A DNA stretch of 64,000 nucleotides from Chlamydoabsidia padenii (lineage: Eukaryota > Mucoromycota > Mucoromycetes > Mucorales > Cunninghamellaceae): contig JAIWND010000011.1 of assembly GCA_025330725.1 (NCBI GenBank), forward strand, positions 868,001-932,000. The letters are read 5' to 3'. The notes beneath the pieces are model-generated. The model was not told the DNA's origin. It did not search any database and worked only from the letters and a program-made list of their open reading frames with translations. Every line of letters begins with the position of its first letter. The first letter of the stretch is position 1. Shown here one piece after another: positions 33,287 to 44,010 of this stretch. Position numbers and translations under genes: made by a program.

Positions 33287-35611
33287 ATGTCAAACCACAA
33301 CCAACGCCCTCATCCTCGCGTACTTGGTGCCATTCGTGGTGCTAACAGCAAACTACAACATATCGGTAAGTTGATACAAGAAAAACATTCATCTATATTA
33401 TTGACTATGCATTACTAACACCGTGTGGTAAAAAAGTGGTACCTGTTTTGAAGAAGGATAATATCACTGTGGGGCGATCAAGAACCAGGTAGGGACTGAA
33501 ACAAACAAGCGTACAGTACATACTTATATAATCCTCTTTGATTTTTATCTTTATAGTAACATTACCATTTCGTCTACTAACATTAGTAAACAGCACTGCC
33601 GAATCTACACGGTAACTAAACTCATTTCACATTTTACAATGCACTCATCTTTTTATCACATAGAGACGAACAAGTAATGGATACTTGGTATGTGTCGAGG
33701 ATTTAAGCGAAAGTGGCACCTTCCGTAAGTCAACCGCAGCAGTCTACTGGGATTAAATCATACACACTAACTTACACACACGCACACACACACTCTCTCT
33801 CTCTCTCTTCCAATTAGTCAATGGTTTTCGAATTGGCAAGTACCAACACCGTGTACTTTACCCTGGTTGCATACTCAACTTCGCCGATCCTTCCATCAGT
33901 AGGTCAAGGGCAACTCATTTTGGGGAAATCGACTAACCTGCCTTTTTAGCATTTTACTTTATGCGCATTGGGGAAAGTTATGGGAACTGGCTGAATCCGA
34001 CACTAATGGTAAGCATCATAACAAATAGACGATTGGACTAACCCTCTCTCATCCTTTCTTCATAGACATTACCGGATGGAAAACAAGTGATGATTTCGAA
34101 CGAGCTCGTTGGTGAAGGCACACAATCCGAAGTCTACTTAGTTGGAACCCCACACTCTCAACAACAACTTGTTTGTAAACGAACACGTTCTGACAATTTG
34201 TATGCTACTCAACTGGATTATCACAAGAAGCGACTCGAAAATGAAGTGGAGATCTTGAAGAAACTACACCATGTAAGTGCCAAAAAGGATCGTGAAGGTG
34301 ACATACTGACTGGATCTCTGGTCTTTTTTACTAGCCTAACATCATCAGTATTGTTCATGCCCAACAAAACCAAGACAACACTTACTCGATTATCTCACCT
34401 CTTATCTGTGGTAGCACGTTGCAATCAATTATCAAGAACACGGCAAAGGAACCCTTACAAGAAATTACCATACGATTTATCATGCATCAGTTATTCTCGG
34501 CTCTTAAGGTAAAACACACACAGGTATATATATATAAAGTAACACGGATACATATATATATTGCCACTTATAGCACATACATGCTAACCACATTATACAT
34601 AAAGGTAAACATAATAACTTGTTTGAAAATGAAGACTGACTCTTTGTTTGTTTCTTAGATCTGAAGGTATGTCAAAACATTGGTATGCTCACTTTTTAAA
34701 AGTGACTAATCAGGATTCTTGTTGACCAACTCATATAGCCTGACAACATATTTATTCATGCGAATCGGGCTTGCCTTCCACATGTTGTAATTGGCGATTT
34801 TGGGCTGTCGATCGACACTACAAAAGAAACTTTCTCAGCAAGCGACCACGGCACAAAAGCGTAAGCAAGAGGAACATAATATTAGGACCAAAACACTATA
34901 TCTCACTTTTATGTTTTATATATAGATATTTTGCCCCTGAATTGGTCATGAACGAAATGGTGGAAACAGCATTTGATCACAAGGTGGATTGTTGGAGCTT
35001 GGGTATGATCATGTATCAACTCTATGCAACCAACTTCCCCTTTACTCAACTTGATACTGACAATGATGATGAATGGGTTTACATCCGACAGTGGATCCTG
35101 AACGGTGAACTTGATTTTACTACCTTGCCAGTGTGGTCTACTGTGGGTCCTGATAGTAAGTAATCAAAAGGGATGGAGGGAATACTCATATATTTCTTTT
35201 TTTTTTTTTTTTTTATTGATAATAGCCATCCCTCTCCTCAACAATCTCCTCAACAAGGACCCTACCCGACGATACTCAAGCCAACAAGCATTTAATACTC
35301 GCTACATACAACTCGACTTTAGTAGATACGGTTTGCTTGAACAGTATACAAGGGTTATGGATCCTCGCCATCCAACATTGTCTCCACCATCACCATCAGT
35401 ATCAATATCATCACCATCACCATCATCAACAATAGCAACAACAACAATAACAACAACAAGAAAAAGAAGGGCATTTTCTGGGTTTAAATCCATCGAGATC
35501 CGCACCCCCATTCCCATCCCTGGTAACCGCCAACAACAACAATCATTTAACCATGGTATCAATCATGGGCCACGACCAGGCAAACTCGAAAATGGTTTGA
35601 ACATCATTTGA
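33287..35611 (+). CDS. FHA-domain serine/threonine kinase (Chk2/Rad53/Cds1 type)
   Basis: At least twelve exons encode roughly 520 residues. The N-terminal FHA domain reads ITVGRSRTS, then ISSTNISKQHCRIYT and DLSESGTFLNGFRIGK. The kinase domain has the glycine-rich loop LVGEGTQSEVYL, VCKR for the ATP-binding lysine, catalytic loop HKDLKPDN, magnesium motif DFGLS and APELV in place of APE. FHA-then-kinase order is the mark of the Chk2/Rad53/Cds1 DNA-damage checkpoint kinases (established). The catalytic-loop Asp-Leu-Lys triplet depends on an 8-base microexon (34659-34666) between two introns. The C-terminal tail has P/S/T runs and no second FHA domain. The stop is at 35609-35611. Confidence 0.88.
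34659..34666 (+). other. 8-base microexon in the kinase catalytic loop
   Basis: The bases ATCTGAAG are flanked by a TTTCTTAG acceptor and a GTATGTC donor. The preceding exon ends ...CATAAAG and the next begins CCTGACAAC, so joining gives HKDLKPDN. Skipping the microexon would shift the frame and destroy the kinase. Confidence 0.8.
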
Positions 35612-36000
35612 TCTCTTCTTCTTTAAATATATATATATATCAATAATTGTAGTTATACCACTTTTTTGAATAGAATCAATAAAATTATTTTTCACACATG
35701 TTGTTAACTTTATACATGATTTCTTTTGATTTATGAATAGGATGACCGAGTCGATCCATTTATGCACGCCCTCTAGATTTCAAATCCCGATTCCGATTCA
35801 TTCGATACATTCACACAACATGATGATTAGCTTTTATTTATTGTTAAACACTATTTAACCTATACTAAATTTATATTACTATTACCCCATTTGTTGTTGT
35901 ACCGCCTTTGCCAAGTCCCATAAAGTGCTTTGCCATGACAGAGACGCATGCCATTGTTGAATCCGGTACACTAGTGACACACATCCATTGACGATTGGAA
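35612..36000 (-). other. intergenic region with a coding-like terminal exon on the minus strand
   Basis: The element TTTCAAATCCCGA is at 35778. On the minus strand, 36010-35885 reads IPIVNGCVSLVYRIQQWHAS followed by QSTLWDLAKAVQQQMG and two stops, which looks like the end of a protein. No matching upstream exon can be joined in phase. Confidence 0.3.
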
Positions 36001-36235
36001 TGGAATGATGGTTAATTTTTTCTTTTGCAAAAGATTAACGTTAGCATAAATAAATAAAAAGTAAAAGACAAATTGGTGCAAGAGTTGTCACTTGTTCCAT
36101 CATCACCGAGTCCAGTCCCTTTTTTTTGGGAGGGAGTCATAACAGAGAAACATCCAGTTGAATTCCATAATGTAAAAAGCTGATGGAGATGTTGATGTAG
36201 CGAGTACAAGGTCGGTAATAGTATAACTATAAAGA

Positions 36236-36269
<34 letters not shown>

Positions 36270-36960
36270 TAAAAGATAATTGAGATGCGTGAATGGAAGA
36301 AGAGAAGAAAAAGAGAGAAAATTAACCATTTCCATCTCGGTGCCAATCATAAAATGTCGGAGTTCCAGTATTAACAATGTGCTTTATATATAACCAAACG
36401 GTCTAAACTACAGGATAAAGGGGATCTAGCTCAGGTCAAAGATTATGTTTATTGAGGAAAAAATGATGGGCAAACTCTATGGAGCAAATAGCCAATTCCT
36501 ATGAGCAAAGTAAACTATATTAGATGGTGAGGTAAAAAAAAATCCCGGGTACTAAAAGGGTAAAAAAAAAAAAAAAAGGCAGAGAGAGGGGTGTGTATCT
36601 ATGGACTATTCTAAAACTACTTGATCTAAAAGCAAACCATCGGCTGGGAACTTTGATATGCTGTACCGCCATGGTAGTAGTTGATATTGTGATGGTAATA
36701 AGATCAATCAAGTAAAAAAGATTAACTACCGCCACTTCGGAAGATTCATGTTGAATCATTACAGCCGCACCAAGGCTGCAATTGGCTTGGAGTGAGGTGA
36801 AGTGGCGGCGATAGATGCAAACGAGCGCTTGGCTATCGTGGGTTGAGGCTTGGTGGTAATGGTGGGTAGAGTCGACGTAGGGTGGTTGTTCCTGGCTGCA
36901 AGTAAATAATAGCCTGTCGCCCTTTAAAATGTCGCCTTTTGAATATCGTCGCCCTTAACC
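36001..36960 (-). pseudogene. exon-like fragments of an unidentified minus-strand gene
   Basis: Pieces such as NTGTPTFYDWHRDGNG (near 36390-36340), ITDLVLATSTSPSAFYIMEF (near 36220-36160) and, further upstream, RYSISKFPADGLLLDQVV (near 36665-36615) have coding-like composition and lie between possible splice sites. They cannot be assembled into one open frame. An A31 tract is at 36237-36267. I cannot name the family; decayed gene or chance are both possible. Confidence 0.22.
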
Positions 36961-36970
36961 CTAACCCTTA
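36952..36970 (-). repeat. short interstitial telomere-like repeat
   Basis: The plus strand reads cccttaaccctaaccctta, two to three imperfect units of the fungal telomere repeat TTAGGG on the minus strand. It is too short to be a telomere. Confidence 0.5.
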
Positions 36971-37199
36971 TCACTACCGTTCATCCATTATCTGTAACAC
37001 GTCTTGTCCCATATAAATTAGTATAAATAAAAACTTGTTCTTTGTAAAATAATAAAGATCATATATTCCTTTGTCTACTTTGTTTTCTTTGTACTTTTTC
37101 TATCTTTTGGTTTATAAAAGAAGCATCTTCCCCTTTTCTTATATTTAAACTCCGCTTTTGTGATTTATATATTACCAAGCAGAATAACACGAAAAGAGA

Positions 37200-37272
37200 G
37201 GGGATCTAGCTCAAATGGTAGAGCGCTCGCTTAGCATGTGAGAGGCACTGGGATCAATGCCCAGGTTCTCCA
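37200..37272 (+). tRNA. tRNA-Ala (anticodon AGC)
   Basis: The 73-base sequence folds as a cloverleaf: acceptor GGGGATC with GTTCTCC, D-arm GCTC...GAGC, anticodon arm CTCGC-TTAGCAT-GTGAG with anticodon AGC at 37233-37235, and T-arm CTGGG-ATCAATG-CCCAG. The discriminator is A. One T-T mismatch and one G-T pair occur in the acceptor stem. No intron is present. A T6 run follows at once, as expected for RNA polymerase III termination. The element TTTAAACTCCGC lies about 50 bases upstream. Confidence 0.95.
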
Positions 37273-37276
37273 ATTC

Positions 37277-37282
37277 TTTTTT
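37277..37282 (+). terminator. RNA polymerase III T6 terminator
   Basis: Six T follow four bases after the 3' end of the tRNA-Ala gene; a second T6 occurs a few bases later. Confidence 0.75.
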
Positions 37283-37620
37283 GCTTTTTTGGGGTCGGAG
37301 ATGCAATTTGAGTTTGTAATATACAGTGTTGCGGCTATATCTGGATGAGTATAGGCAACAAGGATAAAGATAAATAGGTTTTGTTACGGCTAAATGTGTA
37401 TGGATTTAGGTAACGTGGGTGTGTTTTTGTGGTTTTTGTGTTTTTATATGTGTGTTGTAGATATGTTATTATCTTTAGATAATGTAAATTTGCGTTTATA
37501 GAGTCCAAATAGGAAATTCAGGAACCAGTCAAAGTGTGCTTGGTTCGGAGGTTAAATTGATTTTCTTTCCTCTCTTGTAGAGATGGATTGATTCAAGTAG
37601 ATCGTTTGAGTTTAAAATGT

Positions 37621-38050
37621 AGTGAGCACCAGAATATTTGTGGTTAATATTCAACCTTTAAAGTAAAATAATAAAATAAAATAAAGTCAAGACTTATAGT
37701 CTGAAGTAATAAAATAAAGGACTTCTATATCAATGATAGAGTCAAAAACAAATCAAGTTTCTATATAGATGATAGAAACAAAGTAAAATAAGACAGTAGT
37801 TTTGGTGGATCAAAGTCCTTTGTACTGAATTTTATAAAAAAGGGTGAGTTAAAAATATATGATAAGATATATAAAACTTATAACTTATATAAAAAACTAA
37901 AGAAAAAAATAAAAATTGTGGAAAAGAAAAGTGGGGTATTTATACTAGTTTGAAGGCAGTAACGTGATGACAAGTGTAAGGGGCGAGAATATGGTGCATA
38001 TGTGTGGTGTGTAAGGGGGAGACACTTGTAAGGGGAGCGAGAAAATATTA
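37621..38050 (-). mobile_element. LTR-like remnant (second module)
   Basis: On the minus strand, an AT-rich stretch with a TATA box (AGTATAAATACCCC, about 37947-37932) leads to TATTCTGGTGCTCACT at about 37636-37621. The phrase TGGTGCTCACT starts with TGG as tRNA primer-binding sites do, and recurs after the next module. Its 5' boundary is not visible. Identity with the neighbouring module is low, so it is old or a different family member. Confidence 0.4.
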
Positions 38051-38177
38051 CAATTAAGACTATCCCAATGCCCAACCCAAGGTCGAACTAATCCCAAAGA
38101 TGGCATTGAGAAACTGATCCATAGCGGAGTCCAAAATTTGCTAAGGTCTTGTCTCAACAGTTTGAAGTAATAAAAGC

Positions 38178-38780
38178 AGTGAGCACCAGAATCTTTTTGG
38201 GTAAGATTCAATCTTTTGAATGTACTTGAATGTACTTGCAAATATTAAGAGAAAAAAAGAGAATTCCAAAATAGAAGTCGGGATTTGAAAATAAAATAAA
38301 AAGAGGCTCTTGACCCAAATTAAGAGCAGTAAAGACAGAAGTTACACTTGTTAAGTAACTTGATAATAAAATAGGTAGCTTGTAATAAAGACCTTTTTGA
38401 TTTGCAAAGATAGTTTTTATTTATTGAGATACTATTAAAAAAAGAAGTGAATTCTGAATGAAAAGGGTGCTATTTATACTATTCAAATTCAGGGGTAAGT
38501 TATACTAAAAGACAGATGTTGACTTGGAGTCAAAAGCTAGATTTGACATTAGTGTCATGGACTAGATATTGGTTAGGGGGTAACCATAAGATAGGTTTTG
38601 TTGCAGTGTCAAGAGATAGATTTTTATTATGCGTCAAGAGTAAGAGTTATCGCAGCCGATGATATAGAATAATACATATCGACAATTGAGGAGGTCGGTA
38701 AAAGTGATTTGTTTATGTAGTGTCGGAGTTGGTTAATCCCCAACTTTGATTTGTGTTGCTAGATTCAATTTTCTCAACAC
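38178..38780 (-). mobile_element. LTR-like remnant (first module) with primer-binding-like site
   Basis: On the minus strand the module begins TGTTGAGAAAATTGAATC at 38780, has the TATA box AGTATAAATAGC near 38482-38470, and ends at GATTC followed by TGGTGCTCACTGC. Downstream, ATGGATCAGTTTCTCAATGC opens a very short frame, which may be the start of a gag gene. Its first 60 bases recur at 39669-39610. The order of terminal TG, TATA box, and TGG primer-like site fits an LTR. No pol gene is present. Confidence 0.45.
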
Positions 38781-38814
38781 TGGTTGTAAAAAGATCTATG
38801 TTTGAAATTGGTTC

Positions 38815-39300
38815 ATAGTGTCTACATGATCACTTTAATCATTAGCATCCAGCTCTGATTAGGGACTGGTGGGATTTGAAAATCATTTTTGCTTCTGTCT
38901 GTAAAAAAAGTCTTTTTTTTTTTTTTGCAAATGACTTGTACAACTCATTGCAAGCTTGGACTGACAGACACAAGAGACTTGCTGCTTGACTTTTGCGGTA
39001 AAGTATGTTATAAATGGGCCAAAGTGTTTACATGGCCACTTTAATCATTAGTATCGGGTGGCAATTGAGCGAGTAGGGCTCCTTCCAACCTGGGCGGGAA
39101 TTGAAAACGAAGTGTGGTTCCCTTTTCGCACCTTTTTTTTTTTTTTTACAAAAGACAGCTCAATGCAAACTTGGACTGACGAGGGACTTGGTGCTTTTCT
39201 CTTGTGGTAAAGTATGTTGGAAATATGCCATAGTATCCACATCGCTACTTTGATCATTAGCATCTGTTAACAATCGAGCGAGTAGTGCTCTAGCATTTCT
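38815..39300 (-). repeat. two tandem units of dispersed repeat R2, minus orientation
   Basis: Reading the minus strand, both units show 'gctaatgattaaagtgg', 'ccgcaaaagtcaagc' or similar, 'cttgtgtc', a T run and a block ending 'tttcaaNtcccNcc'. The strand is opposite to the pair at 30.3-30.8 kb. Confidence 0.7.
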
Positions 39301-39404
39301 TTTTCTTTGCCCACTTTAGAACTTTAATTCCGCTATTCATGCCAAAATCAATGCCTACACCACCCGTCATAGCCCAATCATTAAAAGACGCCTGTCATAT
39401 CCGA

Positions 39405-39669
39405 ATCATTTAAAAACGCTAGATAGAGTCCAAATGGACGCCAGTCGGCGACCTCTGGTCGTTTATTGGTTATGAAATTAAAGATGTCGAAAATTTGGTG
39501 GGGGATGAGGGTATTTATACTATTTGGAAAATAAGGTTTGATAAATAATTTAAAAAAAAAAAATTGTTTCGTGTGGTTTTTTTCACACAATCACCAAAAA
39601 CCATTCAAGTGTCGGAGTCAGACAATCCCCAACTAGATTTGCATGTTCCTAGATTCGATTTCCGCAACA
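39405..39669 (-). mobile_element. LTR-like remnant (third module)
   Basis: The minus strand starts TGTTGCGGAAATCGAATCTA, matching the 5' end of the 38780 module, and carries AGTATAAATACCC near 39521-39508. No primer-binding-like site follows. It is probably a truncated solo copy. Confidence 0.4.
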
Positions 39670-39780
39670 AAAGTGATGCCAAAAGAGGTAATAAAAAAGA
39701 AATACCTCAACGCTTTGAAAAAGCCTCATGTTATACATCTTTGTTTTAAAACTATTTCACATCTTCTTTTATCTTTTTAC

Positions 39781-40553
39781 ATGATGCGCACTCCATCCTG
39801 CTGGTCAGATGATACGATCGTTCCTTCTCGATGCCTTGTCGTCAAAAGATTATACCGTAAACCTACCGAATCCCATCGAGCATTTATCAAACGGGCTACA
39901 AGTGAATACTGTATTACTTGTGTATTGAATCATATTAATGTGGTTGGTGCATCTAATTTGATTATGGAGAATTATCATTTTTGTATCGTGCTGAACTTGG
40001 TAAGTACATTTCCTCTTTCTAAAAAAAAAAAAAAAAAAAGACTCACACCCCTTAGGATGGTATGGGTGATTCCTTATCCACCATGATGAAATATAACCCT
40101 ATCGATCCCACCACCGTATTCAGCCAACTAGTGCATGGCGTAAAGTACCTGCACCAACTAGGTATTGCCCATCGAAATATCCAACCAGATACCATTCTCG
40201 TGTTCCCCGACGGGGTTTTAAAACTATCAGGGTTCAGTGATGCGCATGTGTTTCGTCCACCCTTACACACCCAACCCATTCCTTGTCAGGGAAAAGTAGG
40301 CCAGCTGCCCTACCAGCCTCCTGAAGTATTAGGTTGGTGGGATAGTAACAAGGGAAAAAAAGAACCGTATAACGCCCCCATGGTAGATATTTGGTCGATG
40401 GGAATGGTCTTGGTTTACTTGTTAAAGAAGGGTCAATTGCCTTGTCCCTATACTCAGTGTCTTGATGACTTACCCTGGTTGCTCCATCGTATGCTTGATC
40501 CTGATCCTTGTACCCGTATTGATATCCAACACATTTCAAATAGTCATTTATAA
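39781..40553 (+). CDS. predicted protein pseudokinase
   Basis: Two exons (39781-39999, 40056-40553) encode 238 residues. The fold of a serine/threonine kinase is clear: CLVVKRLYR at the ATP-lysine strand, VHGVKYLHQLGIAHRNIQPDTIL as the catalytic-loop region, PYQPPEVLG for the APE region, VDIWSMGMVLVYLL for subdomain IX and a C-terminal LLHRMLDPDPCTRID. Three defining features are altered or absent: HRD is HRN, DFG is GFS (LSGFSDAH), and no glycine-rich loop precedes the lysine. The closest style is the fungal Hal4/Npr1-type kinases (inference). The first intron contains an A20 tract. The N-terminus may be incomplete if an upstream exon was missed. Confidence 0.78.
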
Positions 40554-40615
40554 ACAAGTCATTATATATCCCCCCCACATTTTATTATGCAATAACAACA
40601 ATATATATATATAAA

Positions 40616-40775
40616 CTAGTATCCCAAATAACTATATTCACCAAGGTGTTCTGGAGAGGCGTAATCATTATCGGCATAGTAAGGTGCTGCCGCTGTGCGA
40701 ACGGCTTCAAATGTATGATCCAAAGAATGTTGATCTAATATTTAAAAAAAGAAAGTGCTGTGAATATAAGCCCTA

Positions 40776-40823
<48 letters not shown>

Positions 40824-42812
40824 CGTCGACTTACCATTTGTGAATGTCCCAATCGCCATACATTTACTACATAAATCTACTTCTTCGGCTTCGTCACACA
40901 CAGTGCACTTATAAAGTACCCCGACAATAGGTTCCACGCCACATGAATCGCACTATAAAAGAAGACATATCAATACAGACTGCTATGCATGAGATTTCCT
41001 TTTACTTACTGCAAATCCTTCATGTATCACTGTATCTGTTCCAGAGGCATCCGGATGGTTGACTTGACGCATCGTTTTCTTCACATCCATATCTTCATCT
41101 TCTGACATGTACACTGTCGGGACCGTCGATGAGCTATAATACCCACCCGAGATTCTATATATGTACCCGAATCATTAGTTTTCCCCCCACTTTTTGTCCT
41201 TTATTACTTACTTTGTATTTGTAGCACCATTAGAGACCATCACATTATACCCTGGTGTTTTTGGTTTCCTGTTGACTTTGACTTTTTGCCTACCACCTCT
41301 CCCTCGTCCAGATTTGACATTTGGGGTAGTTGACTATTCCAAAAAGAAAAAAAAAAAAAGAGTGTCAACCATACCACCCTAAAACAATGTGCATATAAAC
41401 TTACCGGAAGGTTGACCCGGCCAGGTACAGGTAATCCCATTTTGGCCAACTTGATAAAATATTTCTGTATCCTACTTCCAACTTGACGAGCCGTACGAGT
41501 TCCCAAAGCAGCGGCAATCTTGTTGAATCTTTGTGCCTGGACAGGTTCATCAGGGTATATTTCCAGTAATTGTTCAAGTCGTTGCTATCATTCCAAAAAA
41601 AAAAAGTAGTTAGTTAGTTAAAAGAAAGGGGTTATTTTTCTTTATTACCTGCTCTTCATCAGTCCATGGTTGATTATGTGTTGCTACGGCGACCTAAACA
41701 ATAAAATCAGTTTTACAAGTAATCAATCCCCCCCCCATTTTTTTTTTTACTTACCTCTTGCGGGGGCGGTTTCATGTATTGATGAGAAGTTTCCACCATA
41801 GGTAAAGATTTTTCAGCTGGACCCGTTTGAGAAGATACCCTTCGTTGACTTTTCCCGACCGATCGATCATCATCTGAAGCATCTGAAGCTTCCGAAGCCA
41901 CAGCAGATCCTGCCCGAGAAGAAGATGGTAGTTGACCCACTGATTCCAATCCTTTTGCCAATTCCCGTTGCAACATCCTTGTTTCCCTTGATACAGTTGT
42001 TTTTATCGTGCCGCGTTCCATAGGTGATGGATTATCTAGTATAGTCTATCAAAAGAAAGAATGAGTCAGTAGATAGTATGTTAGGGAATGGGTGTTCTTA
42101 CCTTGAACATACGAGGGCTTTTATAGGCATGGGTATATCTGTGAGTCAAGGCTGCCAATGAGGCTAAAAGAGAGAGAGAGAGAGAGTGAGTGTGTGTTAG
42201 TTTATAAAACAAGTGTTTCATTCTATTTACCTGTTTGGCGTGCATATCGACTTTCAGGTATGAATCGATACTTTGTCCAGTCCAGCTCAGGTACACTGAG
42301 GATTCTTTGCAAAGGAGGAGGTCGTCGTTTCAGTTTTTTCTACAAAGTTGTCTGGTCAGTTACCCATTGTTTTGTTCCCACTCCCATAATTACTTACCTT
42401 TGACTTTAAATCAAGGACAAATCCAAAAGGATCTTCCAAGGCTTCTTTTTTCATACGTGTCAACGTTTCAATGTCCTTGTTGGCCCGTTGGAGTTGGTGT
42501 TTCAATACATTCAACACTTTGACAACAGCTTGATAACTAGAAGAAAAAAAATGAATGAGAGATCAGTTCGAGTCAATCAACTTTTTTTTTTTGTCTTCTT
42601 TATCCAACTTACTCTTGATTGGATTCAATGGAGAGTTTGGCCTTTTTTGCTGAATCTTGAGCTATTTCTTCTTCAGTTGGCGTATCATGGTTGGGTGTAG
42701 TTGGCGTATCCGTGTTTTGTGTTTCGCCCGGTTGTTGAGACGACGATTCGTCAGAATGGGTTGTTGTTGGAAAAGTTAATGTAGACTTGCAATCGGGGTT
42801 TTCTGTTGACAT
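40616..42812 (-). CDS. ZZZ3-like Myb/SANT and ZZ-zinc-finger protein
   Basis: About ten exons encode roughly 600 residues beginning [14 protein letters not shown]. An N-terminal P/T/S-rich region is followed by a coiled-coil-like stretch ([20 protein letters not shown]). A Myb/SANT domain lies in the centre ([19 protein letters not shown]...[18 protein letters not shown]). A ZZ finger follows ([19 protein letters not shown], then LCSKC and a terminal DHTFEAV). This order matches ZZZ3, the histone-reading subunit of the metazoan ATAC complex (established for animals). A role in chromatin acetylation is inference. An intron near the 3' end holds a T44 tract (40780-40823). A promoter-like element is about 125 bases upstream. 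Confidence 0.88.
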
Positions 42813-43605
42813 GATGTGTTGGGTGATATCATATGAATAGTAGTAGTAAAATTATCGGGACTGATCAAAAGAGAAGAAGGAAGAAAAAAAAAAAAAAAGC
42901 AAAAGCCTTTTTTTGAAGCAGCGCCTTTTACAAGTTTCAAATTCCGCATATAAAATGAGCGTCCAAAGGCCTTCTTTCTTACTCTTTGTGTTGTTATCAA
43001 TCCACAAAGAAAAAACATGACACACCAACCTTTTGTATGATAATGGCAGGAACATTATTATTGAAAAGCAATGGCGTGGTATCATATCTCGACATTTTTA
43101 ATGGTGAAAGCGCCCAGTTTATGAACACACCACCATGCACATTCTTTCTATACCTTTATCACTTTGACTCATTATATATATATTTACCTTTGTTGTTTTA
43201 TTAAAACTGCATATAATAAAAATAAATCTACTTTGTATGTCCCTTTATTCTGTCTTCCTCTCTACTTTTAGATCTACTGTATCATGCCTATCCGAGGCAA
43301 ATGTTAAGCCTCGACAGAAAATCATACTGTATTAACTAAATCATCTTATGACATTAGAACAAGTAACTATATACTTGTTCATTCATACAGGAATGCTACT
43401 ATTGAAAAGCTTTACCAATTAGGGATGACACAAACCTTGGAAGACATATTTTTAAATCCCGACGGATGTGTGTCCCTTCCAAAAAAAAAAAAAAGTAGGA
43501 TTCTTTTTTTCCTTCCCTTCTTTTCTTCTTCCCTCTATCACCCACTGACGACATAGTTTACCCTGTATGGAATGAACCAAGGAATTTGACTCTCTTATTT
43601 GTTAA
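42813..43605. other. intergenic region
   Basis: It holds the element TTTCAAATTCCGC at 42935-42947, close to a TATAAAA-like sequence, and a second element TTTAAATCCCGAC at 43451. The reading frames present lack coding character. Confidence 0.45.
42935..42947 (+). promoter_or_regulatory. TTTCAAATTCCGC element upstream of the ZZZ3-like gene
   Basis: A near-consensus copy lies about 125 bases upstream of the minus-strand start at 42812, in the opposite orientation to that gene. Confidence 0.4.
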
Positions 43606-44010
43606 ATGAAGACCAAAGCAATTGGCAGCGATACAAAAGTAAGATGGAATAAAGGGGAACAACTAAAGTTAAACCCTCTCTTTGTTTTATATTATGTAGG
43701 CATCAACTTGGAAATCTGAAAATCAAGTAGGTGGAGTGACACACCAACTCTTATACAATTCAACCAACATGAACAGCAAATCACTGGCATCGTCAACTAT
43801 AGGTGCGGGGCTTTACGATATACTATCTCTCCTTTATACCCTTGGTTGCTCTGTGCTTGAGAATCAGTCCTCTTTTGTATTGGACTCTACTAGGTAAGTA
43901 TGAGCATGGATTCACATTTGTTTTGTATGTGGATAAAAGTATGATACGTTACAGTAAAGTAACCACTTTGTTTTGTTTATTTCTATAGTCTTGTACTATC
44001 TCTTTGATCA
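43606..44010 (+). CDS. hypothetical small protein
   Basis: Three exons can be joined: MKTKAIGSDTK, a donor GTAAGAT and acceptor TATGTAG, then STWKSENQVGGVTHQLLYNS continuing to VLENQSSFVLDST, and a last short exon ending VLSL. The protein would be about 80 residues. No family is recognised. An element TTTAAATCCCGAC is about 145 bases upstream. Consistent splice sites favour a gene; the unusual composition argues for caution. Confidence 0.35.

Noticed and set aside
36012..36377. Minus-strand frame with a phenylalanine run
   Set aside because: The run is the A31 tract read as codons; the frame crosses it and is unlikely to be a single exon.
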